Below are positions 37,329 to 46,024 of a DNA stretch of 64,000 bases, one piece after another. The notes beneath the pieces were generated by a model, which made no database searches, was not told where the DNA came from, and worked only from the letters and a program-made list of their open reading frames with translations. Position 1 is the stretch's first letter, and every line of letters starts with the position of its first letter. A program made the position numbers and the translations under genes. Origin of the DNA: UBA1141 sp963665155 (GTDB lineage Bacteria > Chloroflexota > Dehalococcoidia > Lucifugimonadales > UBA3495); NCBI GenBank assembly GCA_963665155.2, contig CAXXFI010000002.1, positions 930,001 to 994,000 of the forward strand. Reading direction: 5' to 3'.

Positions 37329-37374
37329 GAGTCCGTATAAGCTGCAATCTTTGGAATTGGGCTTATACGGACTC
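37329..37374 (-). terminator. Hairpin downstream of clp gene
   Basis: Perfect 14-bp inverted repeat GAGTCCGTATAAGC / GCTTATACGGACTC with an 18-nt loop, 16 bp past the clp stop codon. No T-run, so either a factor-aided terminator or an mRNA 3' end stem. Confidence 0.6.
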
Positions 37375-37389
37375 GGCCGGTCGGCCCGG

Positions 37390-39834
37390 TTACGCCGTTT
37401 TGGCGACAGCTGCTTTGACCAAGATCAGCCCCTTCTCTCCAGTATCCACGATTACGTGGTCACCGGGCATGAACTCCTGGGACAGAATTCCTTTGGACAA
37501 GGGGTTCTCCAAGAACCGCTGCACCGCCCGGCGCAAAGGGCGGGCACCGTACACCGGGTCGTAGCCTTCTTCGGCCAACCATCCGCTGGCGGCAGGCGTC
37601 AGCTCGAAGGTTATGCCCCGGTCCCGGAGCCGCGACTGCACGTCGTGAACCATCAGGGACACCACGCTGACGATCTGCTCTCGGGTCAAGGGATGGAATA
37701 TGATCATGTCGTCCAACCGGTTCAAAAACTCGGGACGGAACGCTTTCTTCAGGGCGTCGTTCACCGACTCTTTAAGCCGTGCTTCGTCTACATCCTGGTC
37801 CCGTCCGTCAGTGCGAAAGCCGAATGACTGGCGTCGCAAACCCTCGGTGCCCAGGTTGCTGGTCATTATTATCACCGTGTTCCGGAAGTCTACCGTGCGG
37901 CCATGACCGTCGGTTAATCGACCGTCCTCCAATATTTGCAGCAGGATGTTGAAAACGTCTGGATGGGCCTTTTCGATCTCGTCGAACAGCACCACACGGT
38001 AGGGCCGACGGCGCACCGCTTCGGTCAGTTGGCCACCCTCGTCATAGCCCACGTATCCCGGAGGCGCGCCTATGAGACGGGAGACAGTATGCTTTTCCAC
38101 GTACTCGGACATGTCTACCCGGACCATGTTGTTTTCATCGTCGAAAAGAAACTCGGCCAAAGCCTTGGCCAGTTCCGTCTTTCCCACGCCTGTGGGACCC
38201 AGGAAAATAAAGCTGCCGATGGGCCGCCGCGGGTTGGACAAACCGGAACGGGAACGGCGGATCGCTTCGGAAACGGCCACGACCGGTTCATCTTGGCCGA
38301 TGACCCTCTGGTGCAACGCCTCCTCCATGTTGATGAGCCGCTCCGATTCTGCGCCCAACAACTTTCCGGCGGGTATGCCGGTCCACTTTGCGACCAGTTC
38401 GGCTATATCAGCTTCACCAACCACCATGTCGGTCCTTCGTTCGGCTATGAGACTTTGTCTTTCCGGCTCGAACTCTTCTTCCAAACGCATCCTTTCGGTG
38501 CGAATTTGGGCTGCCTCCTCATATTCCGACCTTTGAGCCGCCTCCTCCTCTTGGTCGGTCAGCCGACGGATTTGCTCTTCCAAGGTCTTCAGGTGGCTGG
38601 GCAGGCTTTCGGCGTCGATGCGCATCTTGCTGGCGGCCTCATCGATAAAGTCCACCGCTTTGTCGGGCAAGTGGCGTCCGGTGATGTAACGGTCGCTGAG
38701 TCGAGCTGCCGCCGTCAATGCGGCATCGTCAATGGTAACTTTGTGGTGGGCTTCGTAGCGTGGACGCAGCACCTTCAGGATTTCCACGGTTTCTTCCACC
38801 GATGGTTCTTCCAAGAAAATGGACTGGAACCGGCGCTCCAAGGCGGTGTCCTTCTCAATGTAACGCCGGTACTCGTCAGACGTTGTCGCGCCGACGCATT
38901 GCAACTCGCCCCGGGCCAATGCAGGCTTGAGCAGGTTGCTTGCGTCAATGCCGCCCTCGGCTGCCCCGGCTCCCACCATGGTATGAATCTCGTCCAAGAA
39001 CAGGATCACCTCCCGGCGGGCTTCCTTCACCTCATCCATCACATTCTTGAGTCGCTCTTCAAACTCACCTCTAAATTTGGAGCCAGCGACTAGCGCGCCC
39101 ATATCCAAGGCCAGCACTCGGCGGCCTTTCAGCGAGTCGGCCACATCTCCGGCCACTATGCGCGAGGCCAGTCCTTCCACGATGGCCGTCTTGCCGACAC
39201 CAGCTTCGCCGATGATTACCGGGTTGTTCTTCTTGCGCCGGGTTAATGTTTGCATCACTTGGCGGATTTCTTCCTCCCGGCCCACAACCGGGTCCAGCTT
39301 GCCTTCGGCCGCCAGCTTGGTCAGGTCTATGGTGTAACGGTCCAGCGAACGATAGTGGCTCTCGGCCCTGGGGTCGTCGACCCGGTGGCTGCCCCGGACC
39401 TCTACCAAAGCCTGATAAACCTTCTCTTGGTCTACACCGAATTCCTTGAGTACCTTGGCGGAATCGCCTTGGGCTTCCAGGACCGACGCTATGAACAGGT
39501 GCTCGGCGCCAATGTAATCGTCCTTCAAGCGGTCCGCTTCCTGCTTGGCGTTGTCCAGCAAGCGGGCGGCCCGGGGCGTGGCATAGATTTGATTATCCAC
39601 GTTGGTTACTTTTGCGCCCGCCTCCAACGATTGGTGCAGCCTGGCCTTGACTTGATCGTCGGGCACGCCCATCTCGGCCAGAATTTGGCTGGGCAATCCG
39701 TTCTCCAACTCCAGTAGAGAGAGCAAAACATGCTCCACATCCCACTGGCTATGACGGTATTTGCGGACAAGCTCCTGAGAGTTGTGCAACACCTCCTGAG
39801 CTTGTTCGGTAAATTGCTCTGGTCTAAGTACCAT
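37390..39834 (-). CDS. clpC: AAA+ Clp ATPase (ClpC/ClpB type) of heat-shock cluster
   Basis: 814 aa. Clp_N repeats at residues 1-145. First AAA+ with Walker A GEAGVGKT and Walker B LFLDEIH; second AAA+ with GPTGVGKTELAKALAEFLF, LFDEIEKAHPDVFN and a C-terminal D2-small domain (YDPVYGARPLRRAVQRF). The middle insertion is only ~60 residues and has a UVR-like stretch (SEYEEAAQIRTERMRLEEEF), as in ClpC; ClpB has a longer coiled coil. It lies downstream of the hspR-like gene, where actinobacteria place ClpB, so the name is uncertain. RBS AGGAGG. Unfolds or disaggregates proteins, maybe with ClpP. Confidence 0.92.
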   Translation of the reverse strand: MVLRPEQFTEQAQEVLHNSQELVRKYRHSQWDVEHVLLSLLELENGLPSQILAEMGVPDDQVKARLHQSLEAGAKVTNVDNQIYATPRAARLLDNAKQEADRLKDDYIGAEHLFIASVLEAQGDSAKVLKEFGVDQEKVYQALVEVRGSHRVDDPRAESHYRSLDRYTIDLTKLAAEGKLDPVVGREEEIRQVMQTLTRRKKNNPVIIGEAGVGKTAIVEGLASRIVAGDVADSLKGRRVLALDMGALVAGSKFRGEFEERLKNVMDEVKEARREVILFLDEIHTMVGAGAAEGGIDASNLLKPALARGELQCVGATTSDEYRRYIEKDTALERRFQSIFLEEPSVEETVEILKVLRPRYEAHHKVTIDDAALTAAARLSDRYITGRHLPDKAVDFIDEAASKMRIDAESLPSHLKTLEEQIRRLTDQEEEAAQRSEYEEAAQIRTERMRLEEEFEPERQSLIAERRTDMVVGEADIAELVAKWTGIPAGKLLGAESERLINMEEALHQRVIGQDEPVVAVSEAIRRSRSGLSNPRRPIGSFIFLGPTGVGKTELAKALAEFLFDDENNMVRVDMSEYVEKHTVSRLIGAPPGYVGYDEGGQLTEAVRRRPYRVVLFDEIEKAHPDVFNILLQILEDGRLTDGHGRTVDFRNTVIIMTSNLGTEGLRRQSFGFRTDGRDQDVDEARLKESVNDALKKAFRPEFLNRLDDMIIFHPLTREQIVSVVSLMVHDVQSRLRDRGITFELTPAASGWLAEEGYDPVYGARPLRRAVQRFLENPLSKGILSQEFMPGDHVIVDTGEKGLILVKAAVAKTA

Positions 39835-40034
39835 GATTTCCTCCTAGTAATAGGTCCTGTCCAAAAATTGGAGAGGATTTTGGTTGGGGGATTGCTCCCG
39901 TGGTTACCCCCAATTACGAGGAATGGAGTTGTTTTCTCTCCAGTTGCGATGGAGAGTTGGAGTTTGGGATTGGGACTAAAATTGGCCTGCCTGATTAGCT
40001 CCTGATCAGCTAATTAGGTCATTTACCTCAATTC

Positions 40035-40385
40035 CTATGCCCTTTGAGGGCGACCGTTGGGTGCGCTTTGCTGAGCCCTCATTAGATTCATTTCAGTGGT
40101 GAGAAGTTTCACTTGCCCTTCCAGGTCTTCGATGCGGGCCAACAGCTTTAGGGCAACTTCCGCCCCGGCAAGGTTGAGGCCCATGTCATCGGTAAATTCC
40201 TTGACCCGGCGCAAACGTTCAAGATCGGCCATGGAGTATAAGCGCTGCCTTCCCACGGTCCGTGAAGGCATGATTATGCCCACTCTCTCGTAGTACCTGA
40301 GGGTTTGGGCATGCACCCCTACCATACGGGCAGCCACGCTAATCACGAAGCAGGGCTCATCCCGAAACTGATTTTCAGACGCCAT
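40035..40385 (-). CDS. hspR: MerR-family heat-shock regulator, HspR-like
   Basis: 116 aa. N-terminal winged HTH of the MerR type: ISVAARMVGVHAQTLRYYER then VGIIMPSRTVGRQRLYSMAD, followed by a helix ending in LLTTEMNLMRAQQ. In actinobacteria HspR represses the dnaK and clpB operons with DnaK as co-repressor. Its place between dnaJ and clp fits. It starts 2 bp after the dnaJ stop, and its RBS GGAGG overlaps the last dnaJ codons, so translation is coupled. I did not find a clear CTTGAGT-type HAIR operator upstream. Confidence 0.85.
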   Translation of the reverse strand: MASENQFRDEPCFVISVAARMVGVHAQTLRYYERVGIIMPSRTVGRQRLYSMADLERLRRVKEFTDDMGLNLAGAEVALKLLARIEDLEGQVKLLTTEMNLMRAQQSAPNGRPQRA

Positions 40386-40387
40386 GA

Positions 40388-41299
40388 TTATCCTCCGTTG
40401 CTAACCCGAGACTCTCTAATCTGACGGAACATGTCGATCTGCTCGGGGGTAAGGTCAGTGGGTATTTTCACTTTGGTGGTGGCAAAAAGATCACCCCTTC
40501 GCCCCGCATCGTCGCGGCCTTTGGAAAGGGATGGCATGCCAAGACCGGCTAAGCGGAATCGTCGCCCGTTTTGCGTTCCGGGAGGGATGGTCAACGCCAC
40601 CGAACCTGTCAAGGTGGGCACGGTGGTTTCACCGCCTAGGATCGCATCATCCAATGGCAACTCTACTTCGGTATAAAGGTCCGTTCCATTGCGTTGGAAT
40701 TTGTCATGAGCCCTTACCGAGATCACTAGGTGAATAGTGCCCCTCTGTCCTTCCCCGGCGGCCACACTGACTCGTGACCCATTGTCCGCGCCAGGAGGAA
40801 TTTTCACTTCCAATCGGCGACCGTAGATCAAATCCAACACCCTAGTGGTGCCGTTAAAAGCCTCCTCCAAGCTTATGTCCACCGGTTGTTCGGTGGGCGG
40901 CACAGGTCGGCGGGCTTGATTTTGGCGTTGTCCACGATTTGTGAACAACCTTTCAAAGGGGCTGCTGGCGTCTTGGTCGAAGTCGAAGAAAAAATTGCTG
41001 TCCTGTGCGTTGTAACCTTGGGCATTAGACCAAGAGAATCCCCCGCCTTGGCGTCCCCTTGCTCCTGCCTGATTCTCTTTTTGGGACCAGTTGTCGCCGT
41101 AACGATCGTACTTGTTCCGTTTTTTGGAATCGGAGAGCACGGTATAGGCTTCATTTATTTGCTTGAATTTTTCTTCCGAAGCTTTATCTCCATTGTTAAC
41201 GTCGGGGTGATGTTCCCGGGTGAGTTTCCGGTAGGCCTGCCGGATTTCTTTTTCCGACGCCTTGCGGTTAACTCCCAGCACGTCATAGTAATTTGGCAT
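40388..41299 (-). CDS. dnaJ: DnaJ/CbpA-type co-chaperone
   Basis: 303 aa. J-domain at residues 1-70 with the HPD tripeptide (REHHPDVNNG) and YYDVLGVNRKASEKEIRQAY. A Gly/Gln/Asn-rich linker spans about 70-130. Two C-terminal beta domains follow, including VDISLEEAFNGTTRVLDLIY and VALTIPPGTQNGRRFRLAGL. No zinc finger, so CbpA-like (class B). Stimulates DnaK ATPase and binds clients. First gene of the dnaJ-hspR-clp unit. RBS GGAG precedes the ATG. Confidence 0.93.
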   Translation of the reverse strand: MPNYYDVLGVNRKASEKEIRQAYRKLTREHHPDVNNGDKASEEKFKQINEAYTVLSDSKKRNKYDRYGDNWSQKENQAGARGRQGGGFSWSNAQGYNAQDSNFFFDFDQDASSPFERLFTNRGQRQNQARRPVPPTEQPVDISLEEAFNGTTRVLDLIYGRRLEVKIPPGADNGSRVSVAAGEGQRGTIHLVISVRAHDKFQRNGTDLYTEVELPLDDAILGGETTVPTLTGSVALTIPPGTQNGRRFRLAGLGMPSLSKGRDDAGRRGDLFATTKVKIPTDLTPEQIDMFRQIRESRVSNGG

Positions 41300-41519
41300 A
41301 CCTAGTCTCCTAAAACCTTGGACCTATTGTAGCTAAACTGCCACCAATAGTCAATGTAAACTAAAGGGTTATTTATCATATACATGATTAGTTATTATCA
41401 TTAGACTTTACAGTTAATTATCAAGTATCTATAATAACTGTTGGCAGGCAAAGGGCGACAAACAAGACCTACGCCGACCGGAAATTTTAAACTCACCCCA
41501 AATATTAGGAGGACTGCAC
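41300..41519. promoter_or_regulatory. Divergent heat-shock promoter region
   Basis: AT-rich 220 bp between dnaJ (minus) and hsp20 (plus). A 9-bp inverted repeat, AGTTATTAT (41390-41398) and ATAATAACT (41431-41439), lies near the centre and may bind a regulator of both sides. No CIRCE or perfect HAIR element seen. AGGAGG before 41520 is the hsp20 RBS. Confidence 0.5.
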
Positions 41520-41996
41520 ATGGTACTACAGCGCTGGGACCCACTATTCGACTTTCGCAGGGCAATGAACCGCCACGCTAGGGCCACCGGACTTGTTCGT
41601 CCAAACCCCGTTAGTTCGGATCACGCCCGTTCGGAAAACACTCGGTTGGAAAACGAGAAAAGAGAGTGGGCCATTCCGTTGGATGTAGTGGAACAGGAAG
41701 ACGAGCTTTTGGTCCGGGCATCCATTCCTGGAGTTAAGGTTGATGACATCGACGTCTCCATCGAAAACCACGTCTTGACCATCAAGGCCGAGACCAAGAC
41801 CGATGCCGAGACCAAAGAGAGCGGTTACTTGGTGCGGGAGCGCCGTACCGGTTCCTTCCTTCGCTCACTGCGGCTACCCGAGACGGTGGACGCTGACAAG
41901 GCCAAGACGACTTACAACGACGGCGTGTTGACCGTCAACCTTCCCAAGGCGGAGTCGAAAAAGGCAAGGCACCTAACTATTGAAGCTGGCAACTAA
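41520..41996 (+). CDS. Hsp20/alpha-crystallin family small heat-shock protein
   Basis: 158 aa. N-terminal arm (LFDFRRAMNRHARATGL), then an alpha-crystallin domain from about residue 55: WAIPLDVVEQEDELLVRASI, IENHVLTIKAETKTDAE, RRTGSFLRSLRLPETVD and GVLTVNLPKAESKKAR with the A/G-x-L-x-x-x-L/P motif. An ATP-independent holdase. Divergent from dnaJ-hspR-clp, with a strong RBS AGGAGG, so co-induction by heat is expected. Confidence 0.93.
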   Translation: MVLQRWDPLFDFRRAMNRHARATGLVRPNPVSSDHARSENTRLENEKREWAIPLDVVEQEDELLVRASIPGVKVDDIDVSIENHVLTIKAETKTDAETKESGYLVRERRTGSFLRSLRLPETVDADKAKTTYNDGVLTVNLPKAESKKARHLTIEAGN

Positions 41997-42179
41997 AGCT
42001 GGCGATGCCAGCTAATGCGGGACGGCTGGCGTTAACCGGCCCGTCTGCCGAGGGCGGTGGCGGCCCTAATGGTTAGGCAACCGCCACCAGATCCGAAACC
42101 GGAACCAAAATTACAATTGACCCGAGCCGCCGCAGCAGTCCGCCGGAACATCCGACCTAGCATCGTAATAAGAGGAAGC

Positions 42180-42398
42180 ATGAGTAACACATCAACCATC
42201 GAAGAGTACAGGACAGAAGAATACAGGTCACCCGGTCCGGTTTCGGATCAGTTGAACCCGTCGCTGGAAAAGCAGGTTGCCCGGATATTGGAAGCAACGG
42301 AAGTTGAGACGGAGGTTGAGAAACAAGAAACCACCAACACTCCCAAGTTGGGTTATTCCGTCCCCATGCCGGGGGTGCGCTATTACGCCTATATTTAA
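42180..42398 (+). CDS. Small hypothetical protein downstream of hsp20
   Basis: 72 aa from ATG 42180 with an AGAGGAAG-type RBS. Acidic, Thr/Glu-rich middle (EKQVARILEATEVETEVEKQ) and a distinct end YSVPMPGVRYYAYI. No known domain. It is 183 bp past hsp20 on the same strand and before the strong terminator, so probably in the same transcript. An upstream GTG frame start (42057) is less likely. Confidence 0.5.
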   Translation: MSNTSTIEEYRTEEYRSPGPVSDQLNPSLEKQVARILEATEVETEVEKQETTNTPKLGYSVPMPGVRYYAYI

Positions 42399-42477
42399 TG
42401 GTCCCGCAGAGGACCAGGGCTCACCGGACCACCAGGGCGGTTAAAAGGCCACCAGTAAAGAATTCCCCTCCCAAGAG

Positions 42478-42516
42478 CAGGCCGGGCTAGCAAGGTGCTA
42501 GCCCGGCCTGTCTTTT
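42478..42516 (+). terminator. Strong Rho-independent terminator
   Basis: 14-bp perfect stem CAGGCCGGGCTAGC / GCTAGCCCGGCCTG with a 5-nt loop, followed by TCTTTT. It ends the hsp20 transcript. Confidence 0.9.
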
Positions 42517-43004
42517 GCCGCAGAGGCCCTGGAGGGATCAGCCTCAAAGGCCCCTAACACTAAACGCCCTGGGGGAAGACGTTAATGCTTGGCACGAGTG
42601 GGGAACTGGGCCGGGCAAACCGTAGGAGGCAGTGGCTGTTCCCTTCCTCATACAAATATACGGAACGACCACCGAGTCGGATTCCATGGGTGACGTTTAT
42701 TTTCCCGGCAGATAAACGAGCCCCTGTCGGGGGCGAATGGCGGTGATCCCACCGCAGCTTCAGGCGTGGCCTTTGTTCAACATGCTAGCAGGAAGAGTTG
42801 TCGTATACTGACATCATTCTGAGAGTAGGGACAGAACCGCTTTGGGGTTGCCCTTCACGGGTTCTTGCCGCTGTAAGGGGAACGCGAACTTGCGGGTCGT
42901 CGCTCAGAGACGTGAATGACCAAGACGCGGTGTCATTCTCCTAATGTTGTCTATCGCCGGATCACTAAGTTTTGCATCATCCTGTCAAAAACGAGGGAGG
43001 TCGA
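42517..43004. other. Intergenic, no gene recognised
   Basis: Nearly 490 bp. Contains small stems (e.g. GCCCCTGTCGGGGGC near 42720) but no known riboswitch or RNA fold that I could fit. GAGGGAGG at 42993-43000 is the RBS of the next gene. Confidence 0.4.
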
Positions 43005-43670
43005 ATGGCCGATAAAAGAGGAACAGGCCTGTTGATGGTTTGGATCGATATGCCCGCAGGAATGGAGGACGAGTTTAACAAGTGGTATAACGAAGAACAT
43101 CTGGCTGACGTGTTGTCTATACCTGGCGTCCTAAGCGCCGCCCGCTACGAGGCGACCCGTAGCGGGCCCAAGCACTTGGCGGTATACGAACTGGAAAACC
43201 CGCAGGTATGGGAATCCGACGCGATTAAGGAACGTCAGCATACGCCGTGGACCCTCCGCATGAACCCTCCAGCCCACGCCGCAAACTTCATCCAGAACGT
43301 GTATGAGATGATCTACCCGGACCAGCTAACCACTGAATTGGCCAATGCAGAGTTCGCTCCTGTCCTTCAGATAGGGCGCATGGCTGTCGCGCCGGAAAAC
43401 GACCAAGAATGGAATAAGTGGTACAGCGGGGTGTTTGTACCCAACTTCGAAACGGTTCCCGGCTGCATTCGGGGACGGCGCTGGCGGGCAACCAGAGGGA
43501 CTCCCAAGTATGCCGTAATGTACGAGTTGGAGCATGAAAAAGTGTCGGAATCGCCGGAGTGGCTAAAGCAGCGGGATATAAATCCGGACAACAGTAAGAT
43601 GCGTGATCTACTGACCCATGCTACCGGCTCTCCCGGAATCTGGAAAATAAATTCACAACTTTACAAGTAA
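43005..43670 (+). CDS. Two-domain ABM-like/DUF4286-type protein
   Basis: About 221 aa from ATG 43005, chosen for the strong RBS GAGGGAGG. Two related ferredoxin-like units: the first has LLMVWIDMPAGMEDEFNKWY then HLADVLSIPGVLSAARYE; the second has EWNKWYSGVFVPNFETVPGC then RGRRWRATRGTPKYAVMYE. Each shows the W-Y-x-x-x-H/V-P...PG pattern of DUF4286-like or antibiotic-monooxygenase-like proteins. Probably a small-molecule-binding or degrading enzyme. Lies just before the 14-bp repeat array. Confidence 0.72.
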   Translation: MADKRGTGLLMVWIDMPAGMEDEFNKWYNEEHLADVLSIPGVLSAARYEATRSGPKHLAVYELENPQVWESDAIKERQHTPWTLRMNPPAHAANFIQNVYEMIYPDQLTTELANAEFAPVLQIGRMAVAPENDQEWNKWYSGVFVPNFETVPGCIRGRRWRATRGTPKYAVMYELEHEKVSESPEWLKQRDINPDNSKMRDLLTHATGSPGIWKINSQLYK

Positions 43671-43687
43671 GAATGCAAATTGAGTGG

Positions 43688-44211
43688 CAGTGGGGTAGCT
43701 TCAGTGGGGTAGCTTCAGTGGGGTAGCTTACGGCGGGTAGCTTCAGTGGGGTAGCTTCAGTGGGGTAGCTTCAGTGGGGTAGCTTACGTGGGGTAGCTTA
43801 CGGCGGGTAGCTAGCTTAGCCGGCGAGCTTCAGTGGGGTAGCTGGGGTAGCCGGGTGGGTACCAGTGGGGTAGCTTCAGTGGGGTAGCTTCAGTGGGGTA
43901 GCTTCGTGGGGTAGCTTCCGTGGGGTAGCTTACGGCGGGTAGCTTACGGCGGGTACGGGTAGCTTACGGCGGGTAGCTTACGGCGGGTAGCTTACGGCGG
44001 GTAGCTTACGGCGGGTAGCTTACGGCGGGTAGCGGGTAGCTTACGGCGGGTAGCTTACGGCGGGTAGCTTACGGCGGGTAGCTTACGGCGGGTAGCTTAC
44101 CGGGTAGCTTAGGCGGGTAGCTTACGGCGGGTAGCTTACGGCGGGTAGTAAGCTTCCGGCGAGTAGCTTCCGGCGAGTAGCTTCCGGCGAGTAGCGGTAG
44201 CTTCCGGGTGG
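43688..44211. repeat. 14-bp tandem repeat array (minisatellite), about 35 units
   Basis: About 520 bp of a 14-bp unit with core GGGTAGCTT and two main endings, giving GGGTAGCTTCAGTG on the left half and GGGTAGCTTACGGC on the right half. Three or more units of a third type (GAGTAGCTTCCGGC) are at the right end. Several units are truncated or fused (e.g. near 43810-43860 and 43955). There are no spacers, so it is not a CRISPR. No protein-like translation in any frame. Confidence 0.95.
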
Positions 44212-44297
44212 GACCAACAAGAGCCCGAGGCCACCAGAATACGGCTCCCGCCAATCAACAAATCATTGGCGACGTTGTAGGCGGAGGACGCTGGGGT

Positions 44298-44424
44298 TTA
44301 GTCTATTAGGCGCGGCCATTTCTCGACTACCATCTCCTTGAGCGGGGTCGCGCCTAGCACCTGTCCGAAGGGTCCAAATTGTAAGTTGAGTGAAACTTCA
44401 CCAAGTGCTACAATCGGATAGTCT
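44298..44424 (-). pseudogene. Possible C-terminal gene remnant between repeat array and tRNA
   Basis: An open frame ending at TAA (44298-44300) reads DYPIVALGEVSLNLQFGPFG, then QVLGATPLKEMVVEKWPRLID. Composition is protein-like, but there is no start and no family I recognise. It may be the tail of a gene cut when the element integrated at the tRNA. Confidence 0.3.
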
Positions 44425-44458
44425 TAATACCTCGGGACTTCCTTCAGTTTCTTCACGT

Positions 44459-44533
44459 TCCCCAGTAGCTCAGTGGTAGAGCAATCGGCTGTTAACCGAT
44501 GGGTCGTAGGTTCGAGTCCTACCTGGGGAGCCA
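44459..44533 (+). tRNA. tRNA-Asn (GTT), CCA encoded
   Basis: Complete cloverleaf: acceptor TCCCCAG / CTGGGGA, D-arm with AGCTCAGTGGTAGAGC, anticodon stem ATCGG/CCGAT with loop CTGTTAA (anticodon GTT), T-arm with GGTTCGAGTCC, discriminator G and CCA at 44531-44533. The 3' end overlaps, antisense, the last codons of the serine recombinase remnant. It is the likely integration site of the element to its right. Confidence 0.97.
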
Positions 44534-44835
44534 GTCTGGTGGCATACGAACTAATTCTCCTTTGTCACCAACCTTTTCAAGTTCCTTAGGCTCGTTCAAT
44601 GCATAAACCTCCAATGTAATCTCCCTTTCGTTGACCTCGGCCTTTCGTAATATCAGTTGCATCAACTCCCGTTGTTCATAGGGCTTGAGTTCCCCGAACA
44701 ATTCCTTCACCTGTCCCAACGAGGCCCGTACGAGATCCACGTCCACCGCATCCCGGTCTAAGCTTTCAAGTTCCTGCTGGACTTCGGCCAAGCCATTCTC
44801 CAGATCAACCTGGCGCTGGCCCTTCTTTCCGGTCG
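44519..44835 (-). pseudogene. Large serine recombinase, C-terminal fragment
   Basis: The frame from about 44835 to TAG 44519 gives KKGQRQVDLENGLAEVQQEL, then ESLDRDAVDVDLVRASLGQV, then KPYEQRELMQLILRKAEVNE and VYALNEP. This is the coiled-coil and tail of large serine recombinases. The catalytic Ser domain and zinc ribbon are missing; upstream the sequence becomes DUF5131. Its last residues PPDWLPR and the stop are encoded on the complement of the tRNA-Asn 3' end, so the gene terminus was formed at the att site. Inactive as written. Confidence 0.72.
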
Positions 44836-45162
44836 TTTGGTTAGCACCTGAAAGATATGTCTATCACACTTCTCGAACACATCGAACACTTGACTGATGA
44901 ATTCAAAAGGAACTTCTTCATGGAACAGGTCTCCCATGCTGTTCACAAAAACCACTCGAGGTTCTCGCCAACTGAATGGTTGTCCCAAGCGGTCTGGATG
45001 CAATTTGATAGTTGTTTTACCAGGAAGGAATGGGCCGCCCCGTTTGAAGCGAAGGGTTATGGTCTCCGCGTAGCAGTGGGCACATCCAGGGCTAACTTTA
45101 GTACAACCGGTAATTGGATTCCAGGTGACGTCAGTCCACTCGATTTTAGTCTTAGTTGGCAT
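44758..45162 (-). pseudogene. DUF5131 (phage Gp37/Gp68-like) protein, truncated
   Basis: From ATG 45162 (RBS GGGAG) comes PTKTKIEWTDVTWNPITGCT, then KVSPGCAHCYAETITLRFKR with a clustered CxxC after an earlier Cys, VVFVNSMGDLFHEEVPFEFI, and FQVLTKRPER. This is the N-terminal half of DUF5131, a family with a three-Cys radical-SAM-like motif found in phages and defence loci. After KRPER the similarity ends and the frame runs antiphase across the recombinase remnant to a stop at 44758. Normal length is about 230 aa or more. A partner three-Cys-motif protein (TcmP), often seen beside it, is not recognised here. Confidence 0.72.
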
Positions 45163-45372
45163 TGTGGTGCTCCCGACTGCGACGTTCAAATAAGAATTGC
45201 GTCAGTATAAGCTCCTTAATAAATGGTCCCCCTCTTTCCGGTTCGACTGTTTTAACCCCTTTTCAAACCAGTATCCTCCCTGGCATGAAATAACTCCAGT
45301 GAGCGAGGTCATACCCGAAACTCCAAGGGCAATAAGATCTCGCGGATGTCTGCTATTTCTCTGCACTCCGAC

Positions 45373-45537
45373 TCAAACGTGACGGTCTACCAACTCGATC
45401 GCTTGTTGATTTTCTCCGAGAACATCCAAGGCGTCGGCTTTTGCCATATCCACCATATAGGAGACCTGATCCCTGACGATGTCCTGGCCGCCTTTGGTCA
45501 ATCCCTCAAGGTCTATGGTGAGTTCCATCCGGCCCAT
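45373..45537 (-). CDS. Small hypothetical protein of the integrated element
   Basis: 54 aa from ATG 45537: MGRMELTIDLEGLTKGGQDI, then VRDQVSYMVDMAKADALDVL. Helical and acidic. The start lies inside the end of the upstream gene (32-bp overlap), so translation may be coupled, or the two could be one gene with a frameshift. Unrecognised. Confidence 0.45.
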   Translation of the reverse strand: MGRMELTIDLEGLTKGGQDIVRDQVSYMVDMAKADALDVLGENQQAIELVDRHV

Positions 45538-45985
45538 TTCCCGTCTCCGCGGACAGGCATTCCAGGCGTTCAATGTCGTCCGCCAACGCCTGGTTGTAAA
45601 TGGCCACAATTTTCTCCGACGATGCTAAAAGCTGATCAAATCCTTCGGCTACTTCTGGGAACAATGTCTCCTGACCCTCAAAGTAGCGTTGCTTGATCGA
45701 GTCAATCGCTCTTCGGAGAGTGTATATCTCCGCAAGAAACCGGAGAGTGGACTCCTTCCATTGTTCAACCCGCTGACGGAGTCCCCCATCACCGCCAGTC
45801 CCTAGATTCTCAACCTGAAGCGATTCCAGCAGCGACCTGCGTCGGGTCGATTCCTCCGCTAACTCTTTGGCATCCTGGCAGCCGCGGTAACTATAACGGT
45901 CGAGATAGCAACCAAGTTTCCCGACCTTGACCCCAGCAAGGGACGCCACCCCTCGCCTCCTCGCGCCTCCACCCACTGGTTCCAC
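45506..45985 (-). CDS. Hypothetical helical protein of the integrated element
   Basis: 159 aa, GTG start. After a Gly/Arg-rich start it is nearly all helix: LDRYSYRGCQDAKELAEEST, VEQWKESTLRFLAEIYTLRR, AIDSIKQRYFEGQETLFPEV and EKIVAIYNQALADDIERLEC. No known domain. Follows the 350-aa gene on the same strand with a 39-bp gap. Confidence 0.5.
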   Translation of the reverse strand: MEPVGGGARRRGVASLAGVKVGKLGCYLDRYSYRGCQDAKELAEESTRRRSLLESLQVENLGTGGDGGLRQRVEQWKESTLRFLAEIYTLRRAIDSIKQRYFEGQETLFPEVAEGFDQLLASSEKIVAIYNQALADDIERLECLSAETGNGPDGTHHRP

Positions 45986-46024
45986 GAGATCACCGCCACT
46001 CCCGTGTGTATCCCGGGATTCAGG

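Noticed and set aside
37936..39093. Long open frame (385 codons) on the plus strand inside the clp gene
   Set aside because: Antisense shadow of the conserved Clp ATPase; no RBS and no domain.
42700..42960. Possible riboswitch upstream of 43005
   Set aside because: Short stems exist but I could not align a fluoride, guanidine or SAM consensus.
43688..44211. CRISPR array
   Set aside because: Units are 14 bp, directly joined and without spacers; no cas gene nearby.
44069..44254. Minus-strand reading frame through the 14-bp repeats
   Set aside because: A repeat-generated peptide (KLPAVSYPP units); the array length varies in a way that breaks any frame.
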